In this document: one piece after another, positions 42,489-52,668 of the stretch | How positions within the stretch are numbered: the first letter of the stretch is position 1 | Layout: each line of letters opens with the position of its first letter | From: Candidatus Parepulonipiscium sp. PG-Nuni2H_MBin01 | GTDB lineage: Bacteria; Bacillota; Clostridia; Lachnospirales; Cellulosilyticaceae | Reading direction: 5' to 3' | Length of the DNA stretch: 64,000 bases | NCBI GenBank assembly: GCA_001994995.1 | Contig: MDJM01000027.1 | Span: 49,176 to 113,175 of the forward strand | Position numbers and translations under genes: made by a program | The notes under the pieces: model-generated | Database searches by the model: none | Told to the model about the DNA's origin: nothing | What the model saw: only the letters and a program-made list of their open reading frames with translations

Positions 42489-42498
42489 AGGGAGTTAG

Positions 42499-43638
42499 AT
42501 GAGAATAGGATTATATGTACATGTTCCTTTTTGTAATGCAAAATGTTACTATTGCGATTTTTTGTCTTTTACTAACAAGGGGTTAGAGGAGCGATATGTA
42601 CAAGGGTTACTAAGAGAGTTAACTTATTATAGTAAACTTATAGATGGAGTGCACACAATAGGAAGTGTATTTATAGGTGGAGGAACCCCTTCGGTTCTAC
42701 CACCTTTTTTATTGCAGCAGATATGTAGGGGTATTGAGGAGCTGTTTAATCTTGAAGATGATATGGAATGGACGATAGAAGCAAATCCTGAATCACTTTC
42801 AAATCAGCAGTTAGACGTGATACACAACAGCAGAATAAATAGAGTTAGTTTAGGACTGCAATCTACTAATAATAAGTTGTTAAAAACATTAGGGAGAATA
42901 CATTCATTTGAGGATTGGAAACAAAGTGTAGCAAAGTTGACGAATATAGGTATTAAGCATATAAATACAGATTTGATGTTTGACTTACCAGGGCAAACTT
43001 TAAGTGACTGGGAAAAAACTTTATTAACAATTATTCAATATCCAATTGACCATATATCGTGTTATGCATTAATATTAGAAGAGAATACTTTTTTTCATAA
43101 GTGTTACACTAAGGATGAAGATAATGAAGTAAAAATGTATAAAATGGCTAAAGATATATTATCAAGATATGATTATAGCCAATATGAGATTTCTAACTGG
43201 GCAAAGGCTGGATGTGAATGTGTTCATAATGTGTTGTATTGGCAGTTAGGAAGTTATATAGGGGCAGGACTAGGTGCATCAGGTTATCTATTTAATAGGC
43301 GTTATACAAACACTTCGGATATGAAGCAGTATTTAGCTGCATCGCATTTAACGGATTTAGATGTACCTTTATTAGATGTACCTTTAATAGAAGAAACTAT
43401 TATGATAACTCCTAGAATGAGTCAAGAGGAATTTATGTTTTTAGGACTTAGAATGACTAATGGAGTAAGTAAAAAACAATTTTATCATATATTTAATACA
43501 CAAATAGAAGATGTATTTAAACCCCAGATAGATAGATGGGTACAACAAAAAGCTTTAATTAATAAAGAAGATAGATTATACCTAACATCATATGGGGTAG
43601 ACATATCAAACGTAGTGTTTTCAACATTTTTAGAGTGA
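42499..43638 (+). CDS. hemW: radical SAM heme chaperone HemW
   Basis: 379 residues. The radical-SAM cluster motif is C12, C16 and C19 in PFCNAKCYYCD. FIGGGTPSVL near 57-66 and EANPESL near 93 follow the HemN/HemW pattern. HemW proteins resemble coproporphyrinogen oxidase but lack the extra Cys of HemN and act in heme handling. Old annotations call it oxygen-independent coproporphyrinogen III oxidase. The ribosome-binding site GAGGGAG lies at the lepA stop, so translation is coupled. Confidence 0.93.
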   Translation: MRIGLYVHVPFCNAKCYYCDFLSFTNKGLEERYVQGLLRELTYYSKLIDGVHTIGSVFIGGGTPSVLPPFLLQQICRGIEELFNLEDDMEWTIEANPESLSNQQLDVIHNSRINRVSLGLQSTNNKLLKTLGRIHSFEDWKQSVAKLTNIGIKHINTDLMFDLPGQTLSDWEKTLLTIIQYPIDHISCYALILEENTFFHKCYTKDEDNEVKMYKMAKDILSRYDYSQYEISNWAKAGCECVHNVLYWQLGSYIGAGLGASGYLFNRRYTNTSDMKQYLAASHLTDLDVPLLDVPLIEETIMITPRMSQEEFMFLGLRMTNGVSKKQFYHIFNTQIEDVFKPQIDRWVQQKALINKEDRLYLTSYGVDISNVVFSTFLE

Positions 43639-43651
43639 ATTAGGAGGCTTT

Positions 43652-45598
43652 ATGGATTATTATCAATTAAGGTATTTAAAAAAATTATCAGAGATTTACC
43701 CCACTATAGCCGCGGCTTCTAGTGAAATAATCAATTTGCAAGCTATATTAAGTTTGCCAAAAGGAACAGAGCACTTTATTTCGGATGTTCATGGCGAGTA
43801 TGAAGCGTTTATTCATGTGTTAAAAAATGGCTCAGGGTCGATTAAACTTAAAATTAACGAAATATTTGGATATACATTATCAAATGCGGAAAAACGTAAC
43901 TTAGCTACTCTGATTTATTATCCTAAAGAAAAAATGAAGTTATTGTTAGAAGGCGTGCAAGATAGAGATGAATGGTTTAAGTTAACTTTATTTAAGCTAG
44001 TTGCAGTCTGTAAGACGGTAAGTAGTAAGTATACACGGTCAAAAATTAGAAAAGCATTACCAGATAAGTTTGCATATGTTATTGAAGAGCTGATTACTGA
44101 ACGTATGGAAATTGATGATAAGGAAGTTTACTACAATTCAATAATAGATACAATTATAGAAACTAAACGCGCAGGAACGTTTGTAGTTGCTATTTGTGAA
44201 GTTATTCAAAGGCTAGTAATTGACCATTTGCATATAGTAGGGGACATTTACGATAGAGGACCTGGGCCACACCATATAATGGATAAGTTAGTAGATTATC
44301 ATTCAGTGGATATACAGTGGGGCAACCATGATGTAGTTTGGATGGGAGCTGCAGCTGGGCAATGGGCTTGTATTGCAAATGTAATTCGTATATGTGCACG
44401 TTACGGCAATTTGGATATATTAAAAGAAGGGTATGGTATTAACTTGTTACCACTTGCAACTTATGCTATGTACCATTATAGCGAAGACCCTTGTAAGTGC
44501 TTTAAACTTAAGGAACTTACCGACAATGCGCGTGAAGATTTATTGAACTTGCAAATTCATAAAGCCATTTCGGTGTTGCAATTTAAGATTGAAGGATTAT
44601 TAATACAAAAACGTCCTGAATTTGGATTAGAAGATAGAAATTTACTACACAAAATAAATTATGATAATAGCACTATAGAAATAGATGGCCAAATTTATAC
44701 TATTAAGGATACATTTTTCCCAACTGTTGATAAAGCCGACCCTTATAAGCTAACAGAAGAAGAGCTGCAAGTTATGCATAGATTAGAGCAGGCTTTCCTT
44801 AATTCGGAGAAATTGCAGCGCCATATGAAATTGTTATTGTCTAACGGTGGATTATATAAAATTCATAATAACAACTTACTTTATCATGGGTGTGTACTAT
44901 TGGATGAAGATGGTGAGTTTAGAAAAATTAAATGGGGAGATAGAGAATTTATAGGCAAAGATTGGTATGATTTTATCGATACGTATATCCGTAAAGGATT
45001 TTTCCAAATCGAAGGAGAAGAGAAGGAGTTAGGAAAAGATATGATGTGGTATATATGGCTACATCCTAACTCACCGTTGTTTGGTAAAAATAAGATGGCT
45101 ACTTTTGAGAGGTACTTTGTTAAGGAAAGAGAGACTCATAAAGAGCATAAAAACCCATATTACGAATATTATGAGCAAGTTGAAATAATTGATAAGATTT
45201 TGGAAAACTTTGGCCTTCGTCCTGAGACTGCGCATATTATTAATGGGCATGTACCCGTAAAGGTTATAGAGGGTGAGAGTGCGATTAAGTGTAACGGTAA
45301 ATTGCTAGTTATTGATGGAGGATTTTCTCGCGCATATCAAAAGGAAACTGGAATTGCAGGTTATACTCTAATTTATAATAGTCATGGGCTAATTTTAGCA
45401 GCACATAACCCTTTTACAACTAAGGAAAATGCTATAGCGGAGGGTTGCGATATTCATTATAATACTGTTACCGTAATGGAGAGTAGTAAACGCCAAATTG
45501 TAGGGGATACAGACGCAGGGCTTAGGTTAAAAGAAGATATTAAAGATTTAAAATTATTACTGGATGCGTATAGAAACGGTTTAATTATTGAACATTAA
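43652..45598 (+). CDS. fbp: fructose-1,6-bisphosphatase class III
   Basis: 648 residues, typical of the large Firmicutes enzyme. Metallophosphatase motifs: FISDVHGEYEAF near 43, GDIYDRGPGPHHIMD near 195 and WGNHDVVWMG near 217, followed later by NGHVPVK and IDGGFSRAY. It removes the 1-phosphate from fructose 1,6-bisphosphate in gluconeogenesis. Its place after hemW with a 13-base gap and an AGGAGG ribosome-binding site suggests cotranscription. It balances the sugar-uptake genes found at 10-20 kb. Confidence 0.96.
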   Translation: MDYYQLRYLKKLSEIYPTIAAASSEIINLQAILSLPKGTEHFISDVHGEYEAFIHVLKNGSGSIKLKINEIFGYTLSNAEKRNLATLIYYPKEKMKLLLEGVQDRDEWFKLTLFKLVAVCKTVSSKYTRSKIRKALPDKFAYVIEELITERMEIDDKEVYYNSIIDTIIETKRAGTFVVAICEVIQRLVIDHLHIVGDIYDRGPGPHHIMDKLVDYHSVDIQWGNHDVVWMGAAAGQWACIANVIRICARYGNLDILKEGYGINLLPLATYAMYHYSEDPCKCFKLKELTDNAREDLLNLQIHKAISVLQFKIEGLLIQKRPEFGLEDRNLLHKINYDNSTIEIDGQIYTIKDTFFPTVDKADPYKLTEEELQVMHRLEQAFLNSEKLQRHMKLLLSNGGLYKIHNNNLLYHGCVLLDEDGEFRKIKWGDREFIGKDWYDFIDTYIRKGFFQIEGEEKELGKDMMWYIWLHPNSPLFGKNKMATFERYFVKERETHKEHKNPYYEYYEQVEIIDKILENFGLRPETAHIINGHVPVKVIEGESAIKCNGKLLVIDGGFSRAYQKETGIAGYTLIYNSHGLILAAHNPFTTKENAIAEGCDIHYNTVTVMESSKRQIVGDTDAGLRLKEDIKDLKLLLDAYRNGLIIEH

Positions 45599-45604
45599 CG
45601 ATAG

Positions 45605-45647
45605 AGTGTTACCTACTTACTAGTGAAGTTAAAGGTAACACTTTTTT
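45605..45647 (+). terminator. terminator of lepA-hemW-fbp
   Basis: AGTGTTACCT pairs perfectly with AGGTAACACT around an 18-base loop, with a T run. Confidence 0.88.
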
Positions 45648-45675
45648 ATTTTTGTAATGTATAGCGAGGGATAAT

Positions 45676-46710
45676 ATGGAATATAAAGATTATATAAAAC
45701 AAGCTAAAAAAAAAGATAGGGTAGCACAGTTTAATTTAGGGTTGTGTTATAAAGATGGGCTAGGCGTTAAGCAGGACTATAATGAAGCTGCAGTGTGGTA
45801 CGAAAAGGCGGCTAAACAAGGATATGCAAGAGCACAAAATAATTTAGGAGTTTGTTATTACAACGGCGAAGGTGTAAAAAAAGATTTGAGAGAAGCTGTT
45901 GATTGGTATAGACAGGCCGCACAGCAAGGGTTAGCTAATGCACAGTTTAATTTGGCAGAATGCTATTATAAAGGAGAAGGTGTTAAGTTAGACTATAATG
46001 AGGCAGTAAAGTGGTTTAAATATGCAGCAGAACAAGGTCATATAAAAGCGCAATACAATTTGGGTTTACATTATAAAGATAATGAAGAAGATAAAGATGA
46101 AGAAGAAGCGATAAAATGGTTTAAGTTAGCTGCGCAACAAGAACATGTAGAAGCGCAAAATAGTTTGGGAAGTTATTTTGTTAGCATACAAAATTATGAT
46201 GATGCAAAGTATTGGTATAGTTGTGCGGCTAAGCTAGGGAATGCCGAGTCACAGTATGGTTTGGGTTTGTTATATTATTTTGGTCGAGGTGTGGAGCAAG
46301 ATTATACAGAAGCTTTTCATTGGTATAAATGCGCAGCAGAGCAAGGAAATATGGATGCGCAGTTTTATGTAGGGAAATGTTATCAAGAAGGGGAAGGTGT
46401 TAAGCAAGATTATAACCAAGCTGTATTGTGGTTTAAGATGTCAGCAGATAAGGGGCAGTTTGGTTCGCAAAATAACTTGGGGGTTTGTTATCAATATGGC
46501 AGAGGGGTACAAAAGAGTAATATTGTAGCAGTAAAGTGGTATAAATTAGCGGCACAAAATGGTAGTGTTAGAGCATGTTATAATTTAGGTTTATGTTATG
46601 CATATGGAACGGGAGTTAAGAAAAATATTGACGAGGCTAAAAATTGGTATAGGCTAGCAGCAGAAAAAGGTGATGAAATGGCAAAAGCGGAGTTAGCATC
46701 ACTAGGATAA
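45676..46710 (+). CDS. Sel1-repeat protein
   Basis: 344 residues made almost completely of nine Sel1-like repeats of about 36 residues, each of the form AQxNLGxCYxxGxGVxxDxxEAxxWYxxAAxQG. Repeats 4 and 5 are shortened and degenerate. No signal peptide or membrane helix is present, so it should be cytoplasmic. Such solenoids mediate protein-protein contacts; the partner is unknown. It lies between two terminator-like structures and seems to be its own transcription unit. Confidence 0.92.
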   Translation: MEYKDYIKQAKKKDRVAQFNLGLCYKDGLGVKQDYNEAAVWYEKAAKQGYARAQNNLGVCYYNGEGVKKDLREAVDWYRQAAQQGLANAQFNLAECYYKGEGVKLDYNEAVKWFKYAAEQGHIKAQYNLGLHYKDNEEDKDEEEAIKWFKLAAQQEHVEAQNSLGSYFVSIQNYDDAKYWYSCAAKLGNAESQYGLGLLYYFGRGVEQDYTEAFHWYKCAAEQGNMDAQFYVGKCYQEGEGVKQDYNQAVLWFKMSADKGQFGSQNNLGVCYQYGRGVQKSNIVAVKWYKLAAQNGSVRACYNLGLCYAYGTGVKKNIDEAKNWYRLAAEKGDEMAKAELASLG

Positions 46711-46914
46711 ATTTTAATTTAATATAAATATTTAAAAAATATCGGTTTACTTTAATTTCAAATTGGTAATAATAGTAATATAAGCATAAGGCTTATAAAG
46801 AAAAAATAACTTTAGCTTATTGCGTATAGAATTGCTGAATTTATTACACAATACAAATAAGAGAGTAGAAAAAAGCTCTCTTATAATTTAAAATAAAATT
46901 TTTAAAAAAACTTA
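46711..46914. other. non-coding region upstream of the hrcA promoter
   Basis: Contains two hairpins: TATAAGC/GCTTATA at 46779-46797 (5-base loop) and ATAAGAGAG/CTCTCTTAT at 46857-46884. The second could act as a weak terminator for the Sel1 gene, although the downstream T run is poor. No ORF is seen. Confidence 0.5.
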
Positions 46915-46943
46915 TTGACAAAAATAATTAAACATGATAGAGT
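46915..46943 (+). promoter_or_regulatory. promoter of the heat-shock operon
   Basis: TTGACA (46915-46920) with TAGAGT (46938-46943) at 17 bases. The CIRCE operator begins 11 bases downstream, where HrcA would block transcription. Confidence 0.75.
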
Positions 46944-46954
46944 ATGATTTGTAG

Positions 46955-46981
46955 TTAGCACTCGCCTTTAATGAGTGCTAA
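46955..46981 (+). promoter_or_regulatory. CIRCE operator for HrcA
   Basis: TTAGCACTC (46955-46963), nine bases, GAGTGCTAA (46973-46981): a perfect CIRCE inverted repeat. HrcA binds it and represses the operon when GroE is free. Confidence 0.98.
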
Positions 46982-47006
46982 CAATTAAGAAAGTGAGGGT
47001 GGTAAA

Positions 47007-48014
47007 ATGAATGACCGAAAAATTCGTATTCTTGAAGCTATTATCCAAGACTATATCCAAACAGGTTCGCCTGTTGGTTCTAGAACACTTTCTAAAAAGT
47101 ATGATTTACAATTAAGCTCTGCGACTATCAGGAATGAAATGTCAGACTTAGAAGAGCTTGGACTTATCACTCAACCGCATACATCAGCTGGTAGAATACC
47201 TTCTGATAAAGGATACCGACTTTATGTGGATACTTTAATGGATAGGTCTGATTTAGCACCTGATTTAGATTTAATTATTGTAAAAATGTTACAAGATAAA
47301 ATTAACAATATTGATTTATTGCTAGAAGAAACTGCACGACTAGTAGCTATGATGACAAACTATGCGACTATTGCTTCAACTCAAACGTTAACAGAAATCA
47401 CAATAAAACGTGTTCAACTTATATATGTAGATTTAAAAAGTGTTGCTTGCGTTATTGTTACTGAAGCTAATGTTATTAAGCACCATATAATATTTCCCCC
47501 TACTGAAGTTGATGTTAACTTATGTTTAATGTTATCAGAGGTACTTAATGAGCATTTAGCAGGAATGACTTTAAAGGAGCTGCAAAAAACTGACGTTAGG
47601 CAGTTAGTTCCAGACCATGAGACGTTAGTTTTGCAAATAGTGTGTGCAATTATTAGTATATTACAAGAAGAAGATAGTTCTCAAGTGTTTACAAGGGGTA
47701 CTACTAACATACTTGACTTTTATGATTTTAATGATTTACAAAAGGCGAGGGAATTGTTGGAACTGTTAGAACAAAAGCCATATCTTACAAAGCTTTTATC
47801 TAAAACTTCAGGTAACTCTGTAAATATTAGTATAGGTGAAGAGAATGCTTTGGAGCCTATGAAGGAGTGTAGCTTGGTTACAACTACTTATAAGTTGGGC
47901 GATTGTACCTTAGGAACCATTGGTATTATTGGTCCTAAGCGCATGAATTATGCCCAAGTGGTAACTTTACTTGAACATATTTCTTATCACATAACAAATA
48001 TGTTAAGCGAGTAA
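47007..48014 (+). CDS. hrcA: heat-inducible transcription repressor HrcA
   Basis: 335 residues. The N-terminal winged helix (residues 1-70: KIRILEAIIQDYIQTGSPVG, then SSATIRNEMSDLEELGLI and PHTSAGRIPSDKGYR) is highly characteristic. It binds the CIRCE element located 26 bases upstream of its own start, so it represses itself along with grpE, dnaK and dnaJ. The ribosome-binding site is GTGAGGGTGG. Confidence 0.97.
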   Translation: MNDRKIRILEAIIQDYIQTGSPVGSRTLSKKYDLQLSSATIRNEMSDLEELGLITQPHTSAGRIPSDKGYRLYVDTLMDRSDLAPDLDLIIVKMLQDKINNIDLLLEETARLVAMMTNYATIASTQTLTEITIKRVQLIYVDLKSVACVIVTEANVIKHHIIFPPTEVDVNLCLMLSEVLNEHLAGMTLKELQKTDVRQLVPDHETLVLQIVCAIISILQEEDSSQVFTRGTTNILDFYDFNDLQKARELLELLEQKPYLTKLLSKTSGNSVNISIGEENALEPMKECSLVTTTYKLGDCTLGTIGIIGPKRMNYAQVVTLLEHISYHITNMLSE

Positions 48015-48067
48015 CGTCCAAAAAACTTAATTTTAGCAAGTTAATATTGAATTGAAAGGATGATATG

Positions 48068-48574
48068 ATGGAAGACCAAATCCTCAACGAAGAAGAGAAA
48101 GATGTTGACGATGAAGTAGTTGAAGAAGAAACGATGCCAGCTGAAGAACCTGCTGGTAGTAAAGAGGCTGAGTATTTAGAGCGACTTCAGCGTTTGATGG
48201 CAGAGTTTGATAATTATAGAAAGCGTACTGAGAAAGAAAAGGCTACAACTTATGACCGCGCTGTTAGTTCTACAGTTACCGAGTTATTAAGTATTGTGGA
48301 TAACTTTGAACGAGCTTTAAAGTTAGAGAGTTCAGATAAACCTTTTTATGAAGGTGTTACAATGATTTATAAGCAATTGTTAGCCGCAATTGAAAAAGTT
48401 GGGGTTACTACAATTGAAACTGTAAATCAAACTTTTGACCCAGCTTTTCATAATGCGATTTTCCACGTGGAAGATGATAGCGTTGGAGCTAATACTATAG
48501 TGGAAGAGATGCAAAAGGGATATATATATAAGGATAAAGTAATTCGTCATAGCTTAGTAAAGGTAGCTAATTAA
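48068..48574 (+). CDS. grpE: nucleotide exchange factor GrpE
   Basis: 168 residues. ATG at 48068 is preferred to the adjacent ATG at 48065 because it sits seven bases from GAAAGGA; the two differ by one residue. An acidic N-terminus (1-35) is followed by the long dimerising helix (LERLQRLMAEFDNYRKRTEKEK) and the beta domain ending VEEMQKGYIYKDKVIRHSLVKVA. It releases ADP from DnaK. Confidence 0.97.
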   Translation: MEDQILNEEEKDVDDEVVEEETMPAEEPAGSKEAEYLERLQRLMAEFDNYRKRTEKEKATTYDRAVSSTVTELLSIVDNFERALKLESSDKPFYEGVTMIYKQLLAAIEKVGVTTIETVNQTFDPAFHNAIFHVEDDSVGANTIVEEMQKGYIYKDKVIRHSLVKVAN

Positions 48575-48621
48575 GCTTTACTATTAACAAATAAATAGAA
48601 AACAATTGGAGGAATAATATA

Positions 48622-50466
48622 ATGGGAAAAATAATTGGAATTGACTTAGGAACAACAAATTCATGTGTATCTGTTATGGAGGGTGGTAAACCTATCGTTA
48701 TCGTTAATGTGGATGGCGGACGTACAACTCCTTCTATCGTAGGTTTTACTAAAGATGGTGAGCGTTTAGTTGGTGATACTGCAAAACGTCAAGCTATTAC
48801 TAACCATGAGAGAACTATTGCTTCTATTAAGCGTCATATGGGTACTGACCATAAAGTTAATATTGATAGCAAAGGTTATACTCCACAAGAAATTTCCGCG
48901 ATTATTTTACAAAAATTAAAAGCTGATGCTGAGAGCCATTTAGGTGAGAGTGTTACTGAAGCTGTAATTACTGTACCAGCGTATTTTACTGACTCTCAAC
49001 GTCAAGCAACTAAAGATGCAGGTCGTATAGCTGGTTTAGATGTTAAGCGTATTATTAATGAGCCTACTGCTGCTGCATTAGCTTATGGGCTTGAAAATGA
49101 ACAAGAGCAAAAGATTGTAGTTTATGACCTTGGTGGTGGTACTTTCGATGTTTCTATTATTGAAATTGGGGATGGTGTTATTGAGGTTTTAGCTACTAGC
49201 GGAGATAATCACTTAGGTGGAGATGACTTTGACCAAAGAATTATCAACTATTTAATAAGTGAATTTAAGAAAATGGAAGGGGAAGACCTTTCAGCGGATA
49301 AAATGGCTATGCAACGTGTTAAAGAAGCTGCTGAGCAAGCTAAGAAAGAACTTTCTTCTAAAACAACTGCTACTGTGCTAATTCCTTTTATTTGTGCATC
49401 AGGCAAAAACTTAGACATTACTATTACTCGTGCTAAATTTGATGAACTGACTGCTGATTTGGTGGAACGTACTCTAGGTCCAGTTAGAAATGCTCTTAAA
49501 GATGCTGATTTAGATGCTTCTGAAATTAGCAAAGTGTTATTAGTTGGAGGTTCTACTCGTATCCCAGCTGTTCAAGATGCGGTAAAACGTATTATAGGTA
49601 AAGAGCCATTTAAAGGAATTAACCCTGATGAGTGTGTTGCTATAGGTGCAGCTATTCAAGGTGGAAAACTTGCTGGAGATGCTGGCGCAGGAGATATTTT
49701 ACTACTAGATGTTACTCCTCTTACTTTAGGTATCGAAACTTTAGGTGGTGTAGCTACTCCTCTTATCGAGAGAAATACTACTATTCCTACTAAGAAAAGC
49801 CAAGTGTTCTCTACTGCAGCAGATAACCAAACAGCGGTTGATATTCATGTTGTTCAAGGTGAGCGTTCTATGGCTAATGACAATAAAACTTTAGGTAACT
49901 TTAAGTTAGACGGTATAATGCCAGCGCGTCGTGGTACTCCTCAAATTGAAGTAACATTTAACATTGATGCAAATGGTATTGTTACAGTTTCAGCTAAAGA
50001 TATGGGTACTGGTAAAGAGCAACATATTACGATTACTGCTAGCACTAACTTATCTGAAGATGAGATTAAAAGAGCGGTTGAAGAAGCAGAACAAAATGCA
50101 ACTGCAGATAAACAACGTCGTGAAGCTGCAGATGTTAAAAACTCAGCAGATACTATGATATTCCAAACTGAGAAATTATTATCTGAAAACGAAGCTACTA
50201 TTGATGCTGCGGATAAAGCTGATATTCAAGTTAAACTAGATGCATTAAAACAACTTAATGATAGTGTTGATTTAGCTACTTATGAAGAGTTCCAAATAGA
50301 GTCTCTTAAAGCTGCTAATGAGGAGCTGACTCAGTTGTTCTACTCAATATCTGAGAAAATGTATAGCCAAGCTGCTGCAAGCGGTGCAGATATGGGCGAT
50401 ATGGGTGGCGCTAGCGACGGTGGATATGATGACGGCGTAATAGATGCTGATTTTAAAGAAGAATAG
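48622..50466 (+). CDS. dnaK: chaperone DnaK (Hsp70)
   Basis: 614 residues. The nucleotide-binding domain has [18 protein letters not shown] at the start, [14 protein letters not shown] near 172 and [13 protein letters not shown] near 308. The linker [16 protein letters not shown] leads into the substrate-binding domain, and the C-terminal lid ends with the DADFKEE-type tail. It is the canonical housekeeping DnaK of the organism and differs clearly from the second Hsp70 at the right end of the window. Confidence 0.98.
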   Translation: MGKIIGIDLGTTNSCVSVMEGGKPIVIVNVDGGRTTPSIVGFTKDGERLVGDTAKRQAITNHERTIASIKRHMGTDHKVNIDSKGYTPQEISAIILQKLKADAESHLGESVTEAVITVPAYFTDSQRQATKDAGRIAGLDVKRIINEPTAAALAYGLENEQEQKIVVYDLGGGTFDVSIIEIGDGVIEVLATSGDNHLGGDDFDQRIINYLISEFKKMEGEDLSADKMAMQRVKEAAEQAKKELSSKTTATVLIPFICASGKNLDITITRAKFDELTADLVERTLGPVRNALKDADLDASEISKVLLVGGSTRIPAVQDAVKRIIGKEPFKGINPDECVAIGAAIQGGKLAGDAGAGDILLLDVTPLTLGIETLGGVATPLIERNTTIPTKKSQVFSTAADNQTAVDIHVVQGERSMANDNKTLGNFKLDGIMPARRGTPQIEVTFNIDANGIVTVSAKDMGTGKEQHITITASTNLSEDEIKRAVEEAEQNATADKQRREAADVKNSADTMIFQTEKLLSENEATIDAADKADIQVKLDALKQLNDSVDLATYEEFQIESLKAANEELTQLFYSISEKMYSQAAASGADMGDMGGASDGGYDDGVIDADFKEE

Positions 50467-50493
50467 AATTATTAGAAAAAGATAATTGCAGTT

Positions 50494-50524
50494 AAGTCAA
50501 AGAGGATTGCTCTTTGACTTTTCT
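50494..50524 (+). other. stem-loop between dnaK and dnaJ
   Basis: AAGTCAAAGAG pairs perfectly with CTCTTTGACTT around GATTG, followed by TTCT. It could be a partial terminator that lowers dnaJ expression relative to dnaK, or a processing site. Confidence 0.65.
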
Positions 50525-50562
50525 GTGTAAAGCGTAAAAATAGCTATAGAAAGTGGTGAAGT

Positions 50563-51717
50563 ATGGCAACGAAAAAAGATTATTATGACGTGCTAGGAGT
50601 AGGAAAAGGTGCATCTGAATCAGATTTAAAGAAGGCGTATAGGAAATTAGCAAAGCAGTACCATCCTGATACAAATCCAGATAATAAAGAAGCTGAAGCT
50701 AAATTTAAGGAAGCATCTGAAGCGTATGAGGTTTTAAGTGACGAAGATAAAAGAGCAGCATATGATAGATATGGGCATAGTGCCTTTGAACAGGGCGCTG
50801 GTGGTGCAGGAGCTGGCGGGTTCGGAGGTTTCGGTGGGTTTGAAGGCGCGTTTGACTTTGAAGATATTTTCGGTGATATTTTCGGTTCTGGTAGAAGGAG
50901 TCAAAGAAGAGGACCTAGACCAGGCGCGGATATTCAACAGAACATACAAGTGACGTTTGCAGAAGCGGCATTTGGTACGGAGAAAGAAATTCAAGTAGCT
51001 ACTTCTGAGACATGTGTTACATGTAAAGGTACTAAGGCTAAGCCAGGTACTCATGCTGAAACATGTGCTAAGTGTAATGGGCAAGGGCAAGTTCGTGTTA
51101 CTCAAAGGACTATTCTTGGCGCGATGCAAACTGTTCAAACATGCGATGTTTGTGGTGGTGAAGGTAAAGTAATAAAAGAGAAATGTACTACTTGTCGTGG
51201 TCAAGGTAGGATAAAAACTACTAAAAAAGTAACAGTTACAATCCCGGCTGGTATTGATAGCGGACAGACTTTGAGATTACAAGGCCAAGGTGAGTCAGGT
51301 GAAGTTGGTGCACCTGAAGGCGATTTATTGCTTACAATTCATATCAAGCCTCATGAGATATTCCGTCGTGAGGGGAATAATGTTCATATGCGTATGCCTA
51401 TTAGTTTTAAACAAGCAGCATTAGGTGCTGAGTTATCTGTTCCGACTTTAGATGGTAATGTTAAGTTAACTATAAAAGAAGGAACACAAACTGGAACTAC
51501 TTTTAGATTGCAAGGAAAAGGTATTCCAAATTTAAGAAATAGTAAGCAACGCGGTGACCAACTTGTTGAAGTGGTAGTTGAGGTGCCTAAAAACTTAACG
51601 CAGGCTCAGAAAGATTTGATTAATCAGTTCGATGCTAATATTACAGATAACAATCATCAACCTGAGCAAAAAAGTTTTTGGCAGAAAATTGAGCGTGCTT
51701 TTGGAAAAAAGGATTAA
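50563..51717 (+). CDS. dnaJ: chaperone DnaJ (Hsp40)
   Basis: 384 residues. The J domain has [19 protein letters not shown] with the HPD triad near residue 33. A Gly/Phe-rich linker ([19 protein letters not shown]) follows. The zinc domain has four CxxCxGxG motifs: CVTCKGTK (the last Gly replaced), [16 protein letters not shown] and CTTCRGQG. The C-terminal substrate-binding domains follow. It stimulates the DnaK ATPase. Confidence 0.97.
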   Translation: MATKKDYYDVLGVGKGASESDLKKAYRKLAKQYHPDTNPDNKEAEAKFKEASEAYEVLSDEDKRAAYDRYGHSAFEQGAGGAGAGGFGGFGGFEGAFDFEDIFGDIFGSGRRSQRRGPRPGADIQQNIQVTFAEAAFGTEKEIQVATSETCVTCKGTKAKPGTHAETCAKCNGQGQVRVTQRTILGAMQTVQTCDVCGGEGKVIKEKCTTCRGQGRIKTTKKVTVTIPAGIDSGQTLRLQGQGESGEVGAPEGDLLLTIHIKPHEIFRREGNNVHMRMPISFKQAALGAELSVPTLDGNVKLTIKEGTQTGTTFRLQGKGIPNLRNSKQRGDQLVEVVVEVPKNLTQAQKDLINQFDANITDNNHQPEQKSFWQKIERAFGKKD

Positions 51718-51732
51718 TTCGGAGGTTGGCAG

Positions 51733-52668
51733 ATGGACTATATCCAAATAATAATAGAAACAAAAACAGAAGCTGTTGAGGCTTTAAGTTATTATATAAC
51801 CGAGCAGTTAGAAGGTGGTATAGAAATTTGCGACCCTAAAGATGTTATATCTCAGGATAGAACTCAAGTTTGGTATGATTTAATTGATGAGAATCTGTTA
51901 GACGTTGATATGGACGTTGTTACAGTAAAGGCTTATTTTGCTAAGGGTATTAATGTTGAGGAGTATGTCTCTAAGATAGAAAATCAGATTAGCCATATTA
52001 GCCAGTTCTTAGATGTAGGAACACGTAAGATTAGCGTAGTTGAAATTCCTAAAGAAAAGTGGATGGATGAGTGGAAAAAATATTATAATGTGTTTCGCAT
52101 TGGCGAGCGTATTGTTATTAAGCCTAGTTGGATAGAGTATGAAACAAAAGATAATGATATTGTGATTGAGATGGACCCGGGGATGGCATTTGGGACCGGA
52201 ACACATGAAACTACTGCTATGTGTGTAGAGTTAGTTGAAGAGAATTTAAAAGAAACCGTGCTTGATATTGGTACTGGCAGTGGCATATTAGGAATTGTTG
52301 CAGCAAAGCTTGGGGCTAGTAAAGTTATTGGTGTTGATATTGACCCTATGGCTGTTAAGGTGGCGAACGAAAATATTAAAATCAATAATGTAGATATGGT
52401 TGCTGTAGAAGGTGATTTACTTGACGTAGTGACTGATAAGTGTGAGCTGGTTGTATCAAATATTATTGCTGATATAATTATTTTGCTTGCGCCTAAAGTA
52501 AAAAGCGTAATTGCTAATGGTGGCATTTGGATTGCTTCAGGCATCATTAATACAAGGCGCGATGACGTGGTTGAAGCATTAATTCACAGTGGGTGGAATA
52601 TAGTTAAGATAGTTGAACAAAATGAATGGTTAGCTATTGTTTGTTCGCGAGGTGATGCGGATGCCTAA
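51733..52668 (+). CDS. prmA: ribosomal protein L11 methyltransferase
   Basis: 311 residues. The N-terminal substrate-recognition domain (1-120) is followed by the SAM-binding motif LDIGTGSGILGIVAAKLGA near 177 and ASKVIGVDIDPMAVKVA, with ELVVSNIIADIII matching the PrmA NIxA motif. It trimethylates L11. It follows dnaJ by 15 bases with a GGAGG ribosome-binding site, the usual place of prmA in Firmicutes. Confidence 0.96.
   Translation: MDYIQIIIETKTEAVEALSYYITEQLEGGIEICDPKDVISQDRTQVWYDLIDENLLDVDMDVVTVKAYFAKGINVEEYVSKIENQISHISQFLDVGTRKISVVEIPKEKWMDEWKKYYNVFRIGERIVIKPSWIEYETKDNDIVIEMDPGMAFGTGTHETTAMCVELVEENLKETVLDIGTGSGILGIVAAKLGASKVIGVDIDPMAVKVANENIKINNVDMVAVEGDLLDVVTDKCELVVSNIIADIIILLAPKVKSVIANGGIWIASGIINTRRDDVVEALIHSGWNIVKIVEQNEWLAIVCSRGDADA

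Noticed and set aside
50734..51204. 156-codon minus-strand ORF over dnaJ
   Set aside because: Antisense shadow of a well-supported dnaJ, with low-complexity composition.
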